This document shows, in pieces, positions 29,026-36,995 of a DNA stretch of 64,000 nucleotides. Each line of letters starts with the position of its first letter. The stretch's first letter is position 1. The position numbers and the translations under genes are program-made. Source of the stretch: Pseudohongiella nitratireducens. GTDB taxonomy: Bacteria > Pseudomonadota > Gammaproteobacteria > Pseudomonadales > Pseudohongiellaceae. The notes under the pieces were generated by a model, which was not told the origin of the DNA, did not search any database, and worked only from the letters and a program-made list of their open reading frames with translations. The stretch is from NCBI RefSeq assembly GCF_001642735.1, contig NZ_LWHM01000006.1:124001-188000 (forward strand), read 5' to 3'.

Positions 29026-29802
29026 TTATATACCAGGTAATGCAAACAATCGCTGCACGCGTCCTAATGCTTCCGTTTCCAGAGTGATGGCTACTGCCCT
29101 TGGCCGTGCATCCAGAATCTGCGGTGCATCTCCTGCTTCCTCTTCTGATACTGAGTCCTGGTCGCTCTTCGTGACAGTGCTCATATCAGCCGCTGGCCAG
29201 TCAGATCGCCAGTTCAACGCTGAGTTACCATCAGGTAATGCAGGCAGGAACTGGATTTCTATATCACGCACAGAGGACAGCAAATGCAGGCTTCCCTCCG
29301 GCGGCGCTGAATAGCGCTGGTTATTCTCCTGCCAGTAATCACGTATCAAGGTGTTATCTGCCAGACGATAAAGCACCCGCTGCACCTCAGACCTGGCTTC
29401 CTGTAATGGGTTATCCCAGCCATGGCGATTAAACAGTAACAGTCCGCCCGTCAGCCCGGTTGCCTGATCCAGCACAGCCCTTCGTCCAGGGCCTCCCACC
29501 AATGCTGGCGATGACTGTTCGCTGACCAAGGCGGCAAACACATCATTGCCTACAGCGGGCTGATTCAATGTGTGCATGGCAATCTGCTCCAGGTCACTGG
29601 CCAATAACTGCCAAACCTGCTCCACCGCATTGACGTCCTCGAGCAGTGTGGCGGAACGCGCTTCGGCATCCATTGCCGCGCCCAAAAATCGTACTGCCAA
29701 GACACCGATCAAGGCTGTCAACGACATAGCGATCAGCAATTCAATCAAGGTAAATCCCTGTGAACCACGTTGGTCTGCTGTTCGCACCATACGTGAACTC
29801 AT
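29026..29802 (-). CDS. gspJ: Type II secretion minor pseudopilin J
   Basis: Minor pseudopilin of the tip complex, 258 residues. The prepilin cleavage motif is QG/FTLIELLIAMSLTALIGVLAVRFLGAAMD, with the conserved Glu5 after cleavage. The later part contains GGLLLFNRHGWDNPLQEARSEVQRVLYRL, typical of GspJ. The ATG overlaps the gspI stop by 4 bases. It is slightly longer than many GspJ proteins because of an acidic stretch (KSDQDSVSEEEAGD) near residue 220. Confidence 0.92.
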   Translation of the reverse strand: MSSRMVRTADQRGSQGFTLIELLIAMSLTALIGVLAVRFLGAAMDAEARSATLLEDVNAVEQVWQLLASDLEQIAMHTLNQPAVGNDVFAALVSEQSSPALVGGPGRRAVLDQATGLTGGLLLFNRHGWDNPLQEARSEVQRVLYRLADNTLIRDYWQENNQRYSAPPEGSLHLLSSVRDIEIQFLPALPDGNSALNWRSDWPAADMSTVTKSDQDSVSEEEAGDAPQILDARPRAVAITLETEALGRVQRLFALPGI

Positions 29803-30269
29803 GTATCCCCCTGCTGCCCTGCAGTGATATTACGCTGAGCTGATGGCACCGCAGCGAGGTAGTCCATAAAAGTGACCAGAGATTCAGCCGGGTTTTCAGC
29901 ACTGGCGACTTGAACATCGTATCGATAAAGCCCAGGCACTGCTGTCGTCGCCACTTCCATCTGCCAGTGCCAGTTACGGTCCGCCTGTTGTTCGACGCCG
30001 TTATAAATACCCGGGCGATACAGGCTCCCCGAGGCTGCTTCAATACGCATTTGCAACAGCCTGTCCTGAGCCACCCAACCCGCAATGGTCTGGTCCCGTA
30101 ATCGCTGGGCACTATCCATCTGTGTCCCCAGCTGAAACATCAGCGCCGGTAACGCAATACCAATAATCAACATGGCTACCATCACTTCCACTAATGAAAA
30201 GCCAGGTGACGATGGGTGCAGTTTGAATTGCCTCGGCGACGGCTGTCTGGCTCTGCTGCGAACGATCAC
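29799..30269 (-). CDS. gspI: Type II secretion minor pseudopilin I
   Basis: Minor pseudopilin that starts tip-complex assembly. The prepilin motif PG/FSLVEVMVAMLIIGIALPALMFQLGTQ carries Glu5. I place the start at the GTG at 30269, one base after the gspH stop, giving 156 aa, close to the family length. The same frame is open to 30338, but the extra residues would be gspH read out of frame. A basic stretch precedes the cleavage site, as expected for a prepilin leader. Confidence 0.9.
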   Translation of the reverse strand: MIVRSRARQPSPRQFKLHPSSPGFSLVEVMVAMLIIGIALPALMFQLGTQMDSAQRLRDQTIAGWVAQDRLLQMRIEAASGSLYRPGIYNGVEQQADRNWHWQMEVATTAVPGLYRYDVQVASAENPAESLVTFMDYLAAVPSAQRNITAGQQGDT

Positions 30270-30270
30270 T

Positions 30271-30822
30271 TTAAACTCCCGGGCCTGTTGCACTAATACT
30301 GCTTTCCGCGCTGACCAGAACCTTTCCGAAACGATCAAGCTGAACCGTCATATCCCCCAGTTGAATCTCGAAATCTGTCATTTCTCCTGTCGGGTAAAAT
30401 ACTACATCCGGCACCATATCAGTCATATTGGACATGTCAGCTGTCTGCCGTTGCTGAGGTTTTCGCCACTGCATATCCACATTTTCCGGTATCGGAAACA
30501 CTTTCATGTCAGCCGCACTCCAGCGACCTTCCTGCCATGTCAGCCAATGCAGAGAAACCCTGCCACTGCGGCTCTCTTCACGCTGGACAGACAGCGCCAT
30601 GGGCGTTGCCCGGATCACCGCCTCAGCGCTGCCAAGACGAAACAGCCCAGCCAGTTGCCCGGCTTCCTTTTCACCTGGCCGACCGGTACTCCCGGCGCCT
30701 GGCAGCGTAACGATCACCAGACTGCTCATCAAACCCACTATCATCAGCACGACCAGCAATTCAATCAGGCTGAACCCTTGCATTGCTGTGGCTGGAGAGG
30801 GCTTGAGAGTGACGTCATACAT
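30271..30822 (-). CDS. gspH: Type II secretion minor pseudopilin H
   Basis: Minor pseudopilin linking the GspI-J-K tip to the GspG filament; 183 residues. The prepilin motif is QG/FSLIELLVVLMIVGLMSSLVIVTLP. The beta-rich C-terminal part shows VSLHWLTWQEGRWSA and a closing FYPTGEMTDFEIQLGD, typical of GspH. The ATG at 30822 follows GGGAAG; the TTG codon before it is less likely. Confidence 0.9.
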   Translation of the reverse strand: MYDVTLKPSPATAMQGFSLIELLVVLMIVGLMSSLVIVTLPGAGSTGRPGEKEAGQLAGLFRLGSAEAVIRATPMALSVQREESRSGRVSLHWLTWQEGRWSAADMKVFPIPENVDMQWRKPQQRQTADMSNMTDMVPDVVFYPTGEMTDFEIQLGDMTVQLDRFGKVLVSAESSISATGPGV

Positions 30823-30833
30823 CAAGGGCTTCC

Positions 30834-31289
30834 CTACAGGTTTTCCTGTTGCTGCCAGTTACCGTAATCGCTGTTTTGCCCCTCACCACCGCGCACACCA
30901 TCGGCACCATAGGTGAAAATATCCACAGCGCCCTGCTGCCCAGGACTCAAATACAGATACTCGCGCCCCCACGGATCGACAGGCAATGATTCAAGATAAC
31001 CATCTGATTTCCAGTTAGCGGGAACCGGCTCCATCCTCGGGCGCTCAATCAAGGCACTCAACCCCTGCTCACTAGTGGGGTAGTCATAATTATCCAGGCG
31101 ATACATTCGTAGCGACGTTTCGATCGCACTGAAATCGGCAAATACTTTCTGTACGCGGGCCTCATCTGCCCGACCCAGCACATTGGGTGCCAGGATACTG
31201 ATCAGCAGTCCCATAATTACCAGGACTACCATGATTTCAATCAAACTGAAGCCAGCGGACTGTCTGTGACGTTTCATCTGAACCTGCAT
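30834..31289 (-). CDS. gspG: Type II secretion major pseudopilin G
   Basis: Main subunit of the pseudopilus that pushes substrates through the secretin; 151 residues. Prepilin motif AG/FSLIEIMVVLVIMGLLISILAPNVLGRADEA with Glu5. The conserved globular part is complete: LRMYRLDNYDYPTSEQGLSALIERP, then DPWGREYLYLSPGQQGAVDIFTYGADGVRGGEG, which includes the calcium-binding loop. Start chosen at the ATG at 31289 (AGGTGA upstream); a GTG at 31298 is also in frame. An 80-base gap separates it from gspF. No prepilin peptidase gene is in the window. Confidence 0.96.
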   Translation of the reverse strand: MQVQMKRHRQSAGFSLIEIMVVLVIMGLLISILAPNVLGRADEARVQKVFADFSAIETSLRMYRLDNYDYPTSEQGLSALIERPRMEPVPANWKSDGYLESLPVDPWGREYLYLSPGQQGAVDIFTYGADGVRGGEGQNSDYGNWQQQENL

Positions 31290-31377
31290 TGCTTTCACCT
31301 GTTTTCTCTCGTGTTTGGCTGATGTATTTGTCTAATCTATTCGCCTGGTATTGCTGTCATGTCGCCTGCCCAGGACT

Positions 31378-32598
31378 TTAAATCAGGCTATTGATATCAA
31401 AAACCGGCAGCAGTACCGCCAGCATGATCAAGGTGACGACGCCACCCATAATGACAATCGTTAATGGCTCTAACAGCGTCATCAACGTTGCCATGCGTAA
31501 ATTTAATTCTCTTTCCTGGTTACTGGCCGCATAACCCAGTTGTTCAGCCAGGGTGCCGTTAGCTTCACCGTTGGCTGCCATTTGGACCAGCAACGGCGGA
31601 AAGGCAGCGGATTGTGCCAGGCTCCGGCTAAAACCTGCCCCCTCCTGCACCTTGGCTGCCACATTATCGGCCTGCTCCTGAAGTGCTACGTTATCCAATA
31701 CCTGGGAAGCGATGCGCAAGGCATCCAGCAAGGGTACGCCACTGTTGAGCAGGATGGATAAGGTTGAAGCAAAACGCGTGCTGTCCACTTGTCGCCAGTA
31801 ACTGTTTAAACCAGGTATCTTCAGTAACAGTCGATGCCATTTCTGCCGTTGGCCCGGCTGTCTCAACCAGAATAAAAAGCCCATCCACATGGCAACCAGA
31901 GACAGAATAAGCACCAGGAATCCCGTACTGGTCAGAAATTCACTCACGGTAATCAAGGCACGGGTCAAGGGCGGCAAAACCCGGTCAGAGGCGGAAAACA
32001 GTGACACCAGCCTGGGCACCACAAAACTCATCAGTAGCATCACAACAGCAACACTGACACCAAACAGCACCAGGGGATAAACGAGAGCATTCTGCAATTT
32101 CTGCTGTGACTGATGTCCGGTTTCAGTGTGAATTGCCAGGCGCTCCAGGACTTCACCCAGGTGTCCGGCAGTTTCGCCTGCTTTTACCATTGCACAATAC
32201 ATGCGATTAAACGCCAGCGGGTGTTCACTCATGGCCTGCGCCAGGGTACGACCTTCCAGCACCCGCGACCGCAGCTCAGAGACCAGACGCTGCACGCGGT
32301 GCTGCGTGGTTTGACGTGCGCAAATATGCAGTGCTTCATCCAGCGGCATACCAGACTGGACCAGGGAAGCCAGCTGTCGACTAAAAAGAGACAATTGCGC
32401 CGTACTGAGCTTTTGCCCGCGCCACAGGCTAAACTGTGAAGTATTCGCTGCTGAACCTGACTTTTTACTGCTGATCGAAATCGGTTTAAGCTGTTTGGCA
32501 CGAAGCTGCTGTCGCGCATCGCGGTCGGTATCCGCCTCAAGAACACCTTTGATTTTTTTGCCCTGGGCATCCAGGGCCTGGTAACTATAGGCCCCCAT
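31378..32598 (-). CDS. gspF: Type II secretion inner-membrane platform protein F
   Basis: Polytopic platform protein (406 aa) that couples GspE to pseudopilus assembly. Two homologous T2SSF domains (about residues 65-190 and 270-395) each contain the GMPLDEAL / GVPLLDALRIA pattern, separated and followed by three transmembrane segments. ATG at 32598 chosen because AAGGAG lies 6 bases upstream and the N-terminus MGAYSYQALDAQGKKIKGV is canonical. It overlaps the gspE end by 14 bases. Confidence 0.95.
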   Translation of the reverse strand: MGAYSYQALDAQGKKIKGVLEADTDRDARQQLRAKQLKPISISSKKSGSAANTSQFSLWRGQKLSTAQLSLFSRQLASLVQSGMPLDEALHICARQTTQHRVQRLVSELRSRVLEGRTLAQAMSEHPLAFNRMYCAMVKAGETAGHLGEVLERLAIHTETGHQSQQKLQNALVYPLVLFGVSVAVVMLLMSFVVPRLVSLFSASDRVLPPLTRALITVSEFLTSTGFLVLILSLVAMWMGFLFWLRQPGQRQKWHRLLLKIPGLNSYWRQVDSTRFASTLSILLNSGVPLLDALRIASQVLDNVALQEQADNVAAKVQEGAGFSRSLAQSAAFPPLLVQMAANGEANGTLAEQLGYAASNQERELNLRMATLMTLLEPLTIVIMGGVVTLIMLAVLLPVFDINSLI

Positions 32599-34063
32599 GT
32601 TCTGCTCCTTGCAAGGCACTCACCCGAAGCACCTCGTCAATGCTGGTTTCGCCTGACAAAATCCGCTGCCTGCCATGCGCTTCAATGCTGTCATGCTGGT
32701 GACGGAGTACGCCAAGCATTTCCTGTTCCTCAGCGCCCTGGTGGATCATGCGACGAATATCATCGTTGATCACCAGTACCTCATAAATACCGGTTCGTCC
32801 TTTATAACCACTGCCGTTGCAGACATCGCAGCCTTGCGCCTGATAAACGACCTCGCCTTCAGGCAGCCCCGTCAATTGGCTGGCAGCCGTATCAATGTGA
32901 ACCGGCTGACGGCACGCCTGGCACAAACGCCTGACCAGGCGCTGGGCAATGATGACCTGCACACTTGAGGCTAAAAGGAAGGGCTCCACCCCCATATCCT
33001 GCAGCCTCATCATGGCACCAATGGCGGTATTGGTATGCAACGTTGAAAGTACCAAATGACCCGTTAAAGAAGCCTGGACAGCAATCTCTGCCGTCTCCCG
33101 GTCACGTATTTCACCAACCATTACGACATCAGGGTCCTGTCGTAAAATAGCCCGCAACCCTCGCGCAAACGTCATATCCACACGCGCGTTAACCTGCGTC
33201 TGACCAATACCCTGCAACACATATTCCACTGGATCTTCGATGGTCATAATGTTGCGCTGACGCTCATTGATCTGCTGTAATCCGGCATACAAAGTTGTGG
33301 TTTTGCCCGACCCTGTGGGCCCGGTAACCAGAACAATGCCGTGTGGCCTGGCCAGGGCATTGGCGTAATGCCGATATACAGCCTCCGGCATATCCAGTTG
33401 ATCCAGGGTCAGTTGACCCGCAGACTGATCAAGAATACGCAGTACGACCCGCTCACCAAATGACGACGGTATGGTCGACATACGAATATCCACCTGATGG
33501 CCCGCCAGTTTGACGCGAATGCGGCCATCCTGTGGCAGGCGCTTCTCGGCAATATCCAGCTTGGCCATCACTTTCAATCGCGAAACCAGCACTTTGCCCA
33601 GTTCTGGCTTGGGGGACAGAACATCCCGAAGCACACCATCTACACGAAAGCGAACAAACAGCTGGTTCTCAAAAGGTTCAATATGCACATCAGAAGCTTT
33701 CTCACGCACAGCCTGCGCAAGCAGCGCGTTAATCAGGCGAATCACTGGCGCATTATCAGCATCTGACAACAGGTCACTATTTGAAGGAATCTCATCCATC
33801 AAACTGGCGAGATCGTCTTCGTCACCCATTTCATCAGCAGCACGCTGTGCGGCATCGGCTCCACTTTGGTAAAGCGAGGCCAACCGTGCCTGGAAATCCT
33901 GCTCACTGATTGCCTGAAGGGAAAAATCCGTTTTAATCACCCGGTTAAGCTCTGCCAGTAATGACACATCCGGCCTCCGGCGATAGTAAATATCACCATT
34001 GTCCAAAAGCACACCGTGACTATTGGCAAAATCATAAGGAAGCAGTCGGGCTACCTCACTCAT
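32585..34063 (-). CDS. gspE: Type II secretion ATPase E
   Basis: Cytoplasmic hexameric ATPase powering the secretion system; 492 residues. Walker A is GPTGSGKTTT near residue 255, with the Asp box and Walker B (EDPVEY, LRQDPDVVMVGEIRD) following. A zinc-binding element C-X2-C...C-X2-C (CQACRQP and CDVCNG) is present near residue 390-425. The frame is open far upstream inside gspD, but MSEVARLLPYDFA at 34063 is the canonical start, with GGGAG upstream. It overlaps gspD by 8 bases. Confidence 0.97.
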   Translation of the reverse strand: MSEVARLLPYDFANSHGVLLDNGDIYYRRRPDVSLLAELNRVIKTDFSLQAISEQDFQARLASLYQSGADAAQRAADEMGDEDDLASLMDEIPSNSDLLSDADNAPVIRLINALLAQAVREKASDVHIEPFENQLFVRFRVDGVLRDVLSPKPELGKVLVSRLKVMAKLDIAEKRLPQDGRIRVKLAGHQVDIRMSTIPSSFGERVVLRILDQSAGQLTLDQLDMPEAVYRHYANALARPHGIVLVTGPTGSGKTTTLYAGLQQINERQRNIMTIEDPVEYVLQGIGQTQVNARVDMTFARGLRAILRQDPDVVMVGEIRDRETAEIAVQASLTGHLVLSTLHTNTAIGAMMRLQDMGVEPFLLASSVQVIIAQRLVRRLCQACRQPVHIDTAASQLTGLPEGEVVYQAQGCDVCNGSGYKGRTGIYEVLVINDDIRRMIHQGAEEQEMLGVLRHQHDSIEAHGRQRILSGETSIDEVLRVSALQGAEHGGL

Positions 34064-36086
34064 TGTTATCTCCCGCTGTACGTTCTGCGCCCGTGTCATC
34101 ATTGCTGTTTTCCGTTGGCAACTGCGACGACCACTCAGGTAAAACCGGCATATCCAGACTGTCCAGCAGGATGTTGCGCTGGGATTGTTGCTGGATCTGC
34201 TGGTTCCGGATCTGCTGGTACTTTTCTGCAGTCGCGCCGCGCAAAGCGAGGTCATCGCGCAAAATGGTCGGACGGATAAAGACCAGCAAATTGGTTTTTT
34301 GCACTGAACTGGAATTTGAACGGAACAGGCGGCCCAGGCCAGGCACATCTCCCAACAGAGGTATTTTTGATTCGCTCTGAATAATGTTGTCGCGAATCAG
34401 GCCACCCAGGACAACAATTTCCCCATCCGCTACGGTAACGCGTGTTTCTATCTTGCGTTCATTGGTAATCAGGTCCACTGCGCCCGCTCTCTGGGAAATA
34501 CTCGAGATTTCCTGGTTGATATCCAGGGCGACATTATTGCCCTGGTTCACATGAGGGGTAACGCGCAGTGTAGTACCCACATTTTCTCGTGTGATGGTCT
34601 GGAACGGATTATCGACATTACCGTTGCTGTTAGCGCCAGTATAGGAACCGGTGACAAAGGGTACATTTTCACCAACTGTTATAACCGCTTCTGAATTATC
34701 CGTTGTTAAGATATTTGGAGTAGAAAGAATATTGGCACCCGAAGTGGCCTGCAGCATATCGACCAGTGCCAGCAGGTCATTGCTGCTGCCGATACGCCCG
34801 ATACCTATCGTTTGGCCTGCTGTCGCGGCCAAACCGGCGGCGAGGCTGGTTAAGCCCTCCTCACGATCCTCATTCAAGGCGCCTTCTGCAATCTGACCCA
34901 GTTGAGTCAGGTTATTGCCTGCTTCAAAGCTACTGGCAAAGGCCCCGCTGTCATCCCGAAACAGCCACTGGATACCCAGGTTCTGGCCGGTATCATCATT
35001 GATTTCGACAATAATCGCTTCAACCAGCACTTGTGCTCGCTGAATATCCAGTCGGTGTACGACATCCATCAGCGACTCGATGATATCCATGTCAGCAGTG
35101 ATAATCAGGGCGTTGTTATCGGGATCTGCCTCAATACTGGCCTGCCTAACAGAACTGTTGTTGCCGCCGCTGTTTTCGCCCTGGTTGAGGTTGAAGGTAT
35201 TCTCAACCACCTGACCGAGCACGCCAGCCAAACGCTCTGCATTGGCATACTCCAGGTAAACAACGCGTGTATTTCCGGTCTGTTCCCGTGGCCGATCCAG
35301 TTGCTCAACCAATGTCCGCAACTGTTCACGCTGACGTGCACTGCCACTGATCAGTACACTGTTGGTGCGAGGGTCGGCATTGATGCCAAGGCGGTTGACG
35401 CTGCCTTCTTCAGCAGGGGTGGAACGACGGCCTTGCTGCATTTCACGAACCAGTTCGACCACGTCCGTCGCAATTGCAAACTTGAGTGAGACTATCTCGG
35501 TTTCTGGCGCTACGCCCTGGTCCAGCTGAGCCAGTACTTCCCGGATGCGGCGAACATTGGATGCCGTATCAACCAGCAACAGCATGTTACCGTCAGGAAA
35601 CGCAGACATTTGTCCATTGCTTTGCGAAACCAGTGGACGTAATACCGGCAACACATCATTGACAGCGATATTGTCCAGCCGAATGGTTTCGGTGACATAG
35701 CCACTATTCTGACCACGGCCGCCTTGTACAGACTGACCAATCGGTAACGCGGCTGATCGCGCTTCCTGAGAGGGGAGAATGCTGACCAGGCCGGGCTCTG
35801 TTTCAACAGCAGTAAACCCCGCCAGGTCCAATGCTCTGAGAAAAATATCATAATAGGAATCGGCATCGACTGCCTGATTGCTCATCACTGTAATGGTGCC
35901 GGTCACCCGCGGATCAACCACCATGGTCTTACCTGTCACATCCTGAACAACACGAATGACTTCCATAATATCGCTGTCACGGAAGTTTGGTGTCCATGTG
36001 ATAATCTCTTGCGCAACGGTGGCGCCAGATGACATTTTGATGACAGCGACAAGGAACAGTTGGGGCAGGAATGTTCTTTTCAACAT
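34056..36086 (-). CDS. gspD: Type II secretion outer-membrane secretin D
   Basis: Forms the outer-membrane secretion pore; 676 residues. A signal peptide (cleavage near TVAQ, residue 25) is followed by the N0 domain (ITWTPNFRDSDIMEVIRVVQDVTGKTMVVDPRVTG), N1-N3 domains with repeated secretin N-patterns, and the C-terminal secretin core (VTVADGEIVVLGGLIRDN, VPLLGDVPGLGRLFRS). The last 60 residues are Gln-rich and acidic and may contain the pilotin-binding S-domain; no gspS gene is nearby. It is 18 bases after gspC. Confidence 0.97.
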   Translation of the reverse strand: MLKRTFLPQLFLVAVIKMSSGATVAQEIITWTPNFRDSDIMEVIRVVQDVTGKTMVVDPRVTGTITVMSNQAVDADSYYDIFLRALDLAGFTAVETEPGLVSILPSQEARSAALPIGQSVQGGRGQNSGYVTETIRLDNIAVNDVLPVLRPLVSQSNGQMSAFPDGNMLLLVDTASNVRRIREVLAQLDQGVAPETEIVSLKFAIATDVVELVREMQQGRRSTPAEEGSVNRLGINADPRTNSVLISGSARQREQLRTLVEQLDRPREQTGNTRVVYLEYANAERLAGVLGQVVENTFNLNQGENSGGNNSSVRQASIEADPDNNALIITADMDIIESLMDVVHRLDIQRAQVLVEAIIVEINDDTGQNLGIQWLFRDDSGAFASSFEAGNNLTQLGQIAEGALNEDREEGLTSLAAGLAATAGQTIGIGRIGSSNDLLALVDMLQATSGANILSTPNILTTDNSEAVITVGENVPFVTGSYTGANSNGNVDNPFQTITRENVGTTLRVTPHVNQGNNVALDINQEISSISQRAGAVDLITNERKIETRVTVADGEIVVLGGLIRDNIIQSESKIPLLGDVPGLGRLFRSNSSSVQKTNLLVFIRPTILRDDLALRGATAEKYQQIRNQQIQQQSQRNILLDSLDMPVLPEWSSQLPTENSNDDTGAERTAGDNNE

Positions 36087-36104
36087 GACTTATCTCAGTG
36101 AAGT

Positions 36105-36995
36105 TTAACGAAATGCCTCAGGATTAACGTCCAGATCGATCATCGTACCAGCACGATGAATCTGCAGCGTAAAGCTGCCCGAAGTCGTCATTTTTTCCTG
36201 AAGTCCAGCCAGTTGGGCCGGAGATTGAATGGATTGGCCATCAACGGCCGTAATAACATCACCCAGCTCAATACCAATTGATCTGAGCATATCGACACGG
36301 CTGCCATGCCGCACCTGCAAGCCTTGAACACCATCATCACGATTGACGAAACGAATTCGCAGCCATTCGGCAACGGGCCTGGATGCCAGCTCACTTAAAG
36401 CTGAAGAGTCGGATGCAGCCGTGTTTGCGATTAATTCAGCCTGGCCAGTGTTTAAAGCAGAAGCGGCCTCTTCTTCGTTGGGGATAATGCGCAGCGTTTC
36501 CGTGACACCTTGGTTATCCAGCAGGACATAAGTTTCATGCACAGCAATCAGGTTAACGCGACTGCTGTCCGAAATGGCATCACCGGGTCGGAATACTGAT
36601 TGTGAATCCTGCGAAGAAATGATCGCACGCGAATGTACATTGTCACTGGCAACAATAGTGCCATGCAGAACCAGCGCCAGCTGCGTTTCTGTAGCATTAA
36701 TCGGAGAAATATTATTCAGATCAGTCTGACTGTCGAAACGCAATGCATCACTGACGCTCGCCAGATCAACATTGTCTACCGCGCCGTTACGACGACCACG
36801 ATCAACCTCAACCAGATTGTTTCCGGAGATTTCAACAGCGGCAACCGGCAACATCAGTCGCCAGAAAATATCAGACAGCTGAACGGCCGACAGCGCCAGC
36901 ATGGCAGTTGTTAATACAACTGCCAGCAGCGCTGTGATTCGTCCATTGTCCAGTAGCGATCTCACCCTGTTAAACAAAGCGTTTAAAGGTTCCAC
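36105..36995 (-). CDS. gspC: Type II secretion inner-membrane protein C
   Basis: Links the inner-membrane platform to the GspD secretin and helps choose substrates; 296 residues. One N-terminal transmembrane helix (ALLAVVLTTAMLALSAVQL, about 19-40) is followed by a homology region (LVLHGTIVASDNVHSRAIISSQDSQSVFRPGDAI). The C-terminus is a PDZ domain (SRVDMLRSIGIELGDVITAVDGQSI, about 225-296). The first codons overlap the stop of the TonB-dependent receptor gene by 13 bases, so the secretion operon is read through directly from the receptor. Confidence 0.94.
   Translation of the reverse strand: MEPLNALFNRVRSLLDNGRITALLAVVLTTAMLALSAVQLSDIFWRLMLPVAAVEISGNNLVEVDRGRRNGAVDNVDLASVSDALRFDSQTDLNNISPINATETQLALVLHGTIVASDNVHSRAIISSQDSQSVFRPGDAISDSSRVNLIAVHETYVLLDNQGVTETLRIIPNEEEAASALNTGQAELIANTAASDSSALSELASRPVAEWLRIRFVNRDDGVQGLQVRHGSRVDMLRSIGIELGDVITAVDGQSIQSPAQLAGLQEKMTTSGSFTLQIHRAGTMIDLDVNPEAFR

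Noticed and set aside
34064-34348. Long N-terminal extension of GspE
   Set aside because: These codons overlap gspD in another frame and encode an atypical Cys/Ser-rich sequence; the family start is at 34063.
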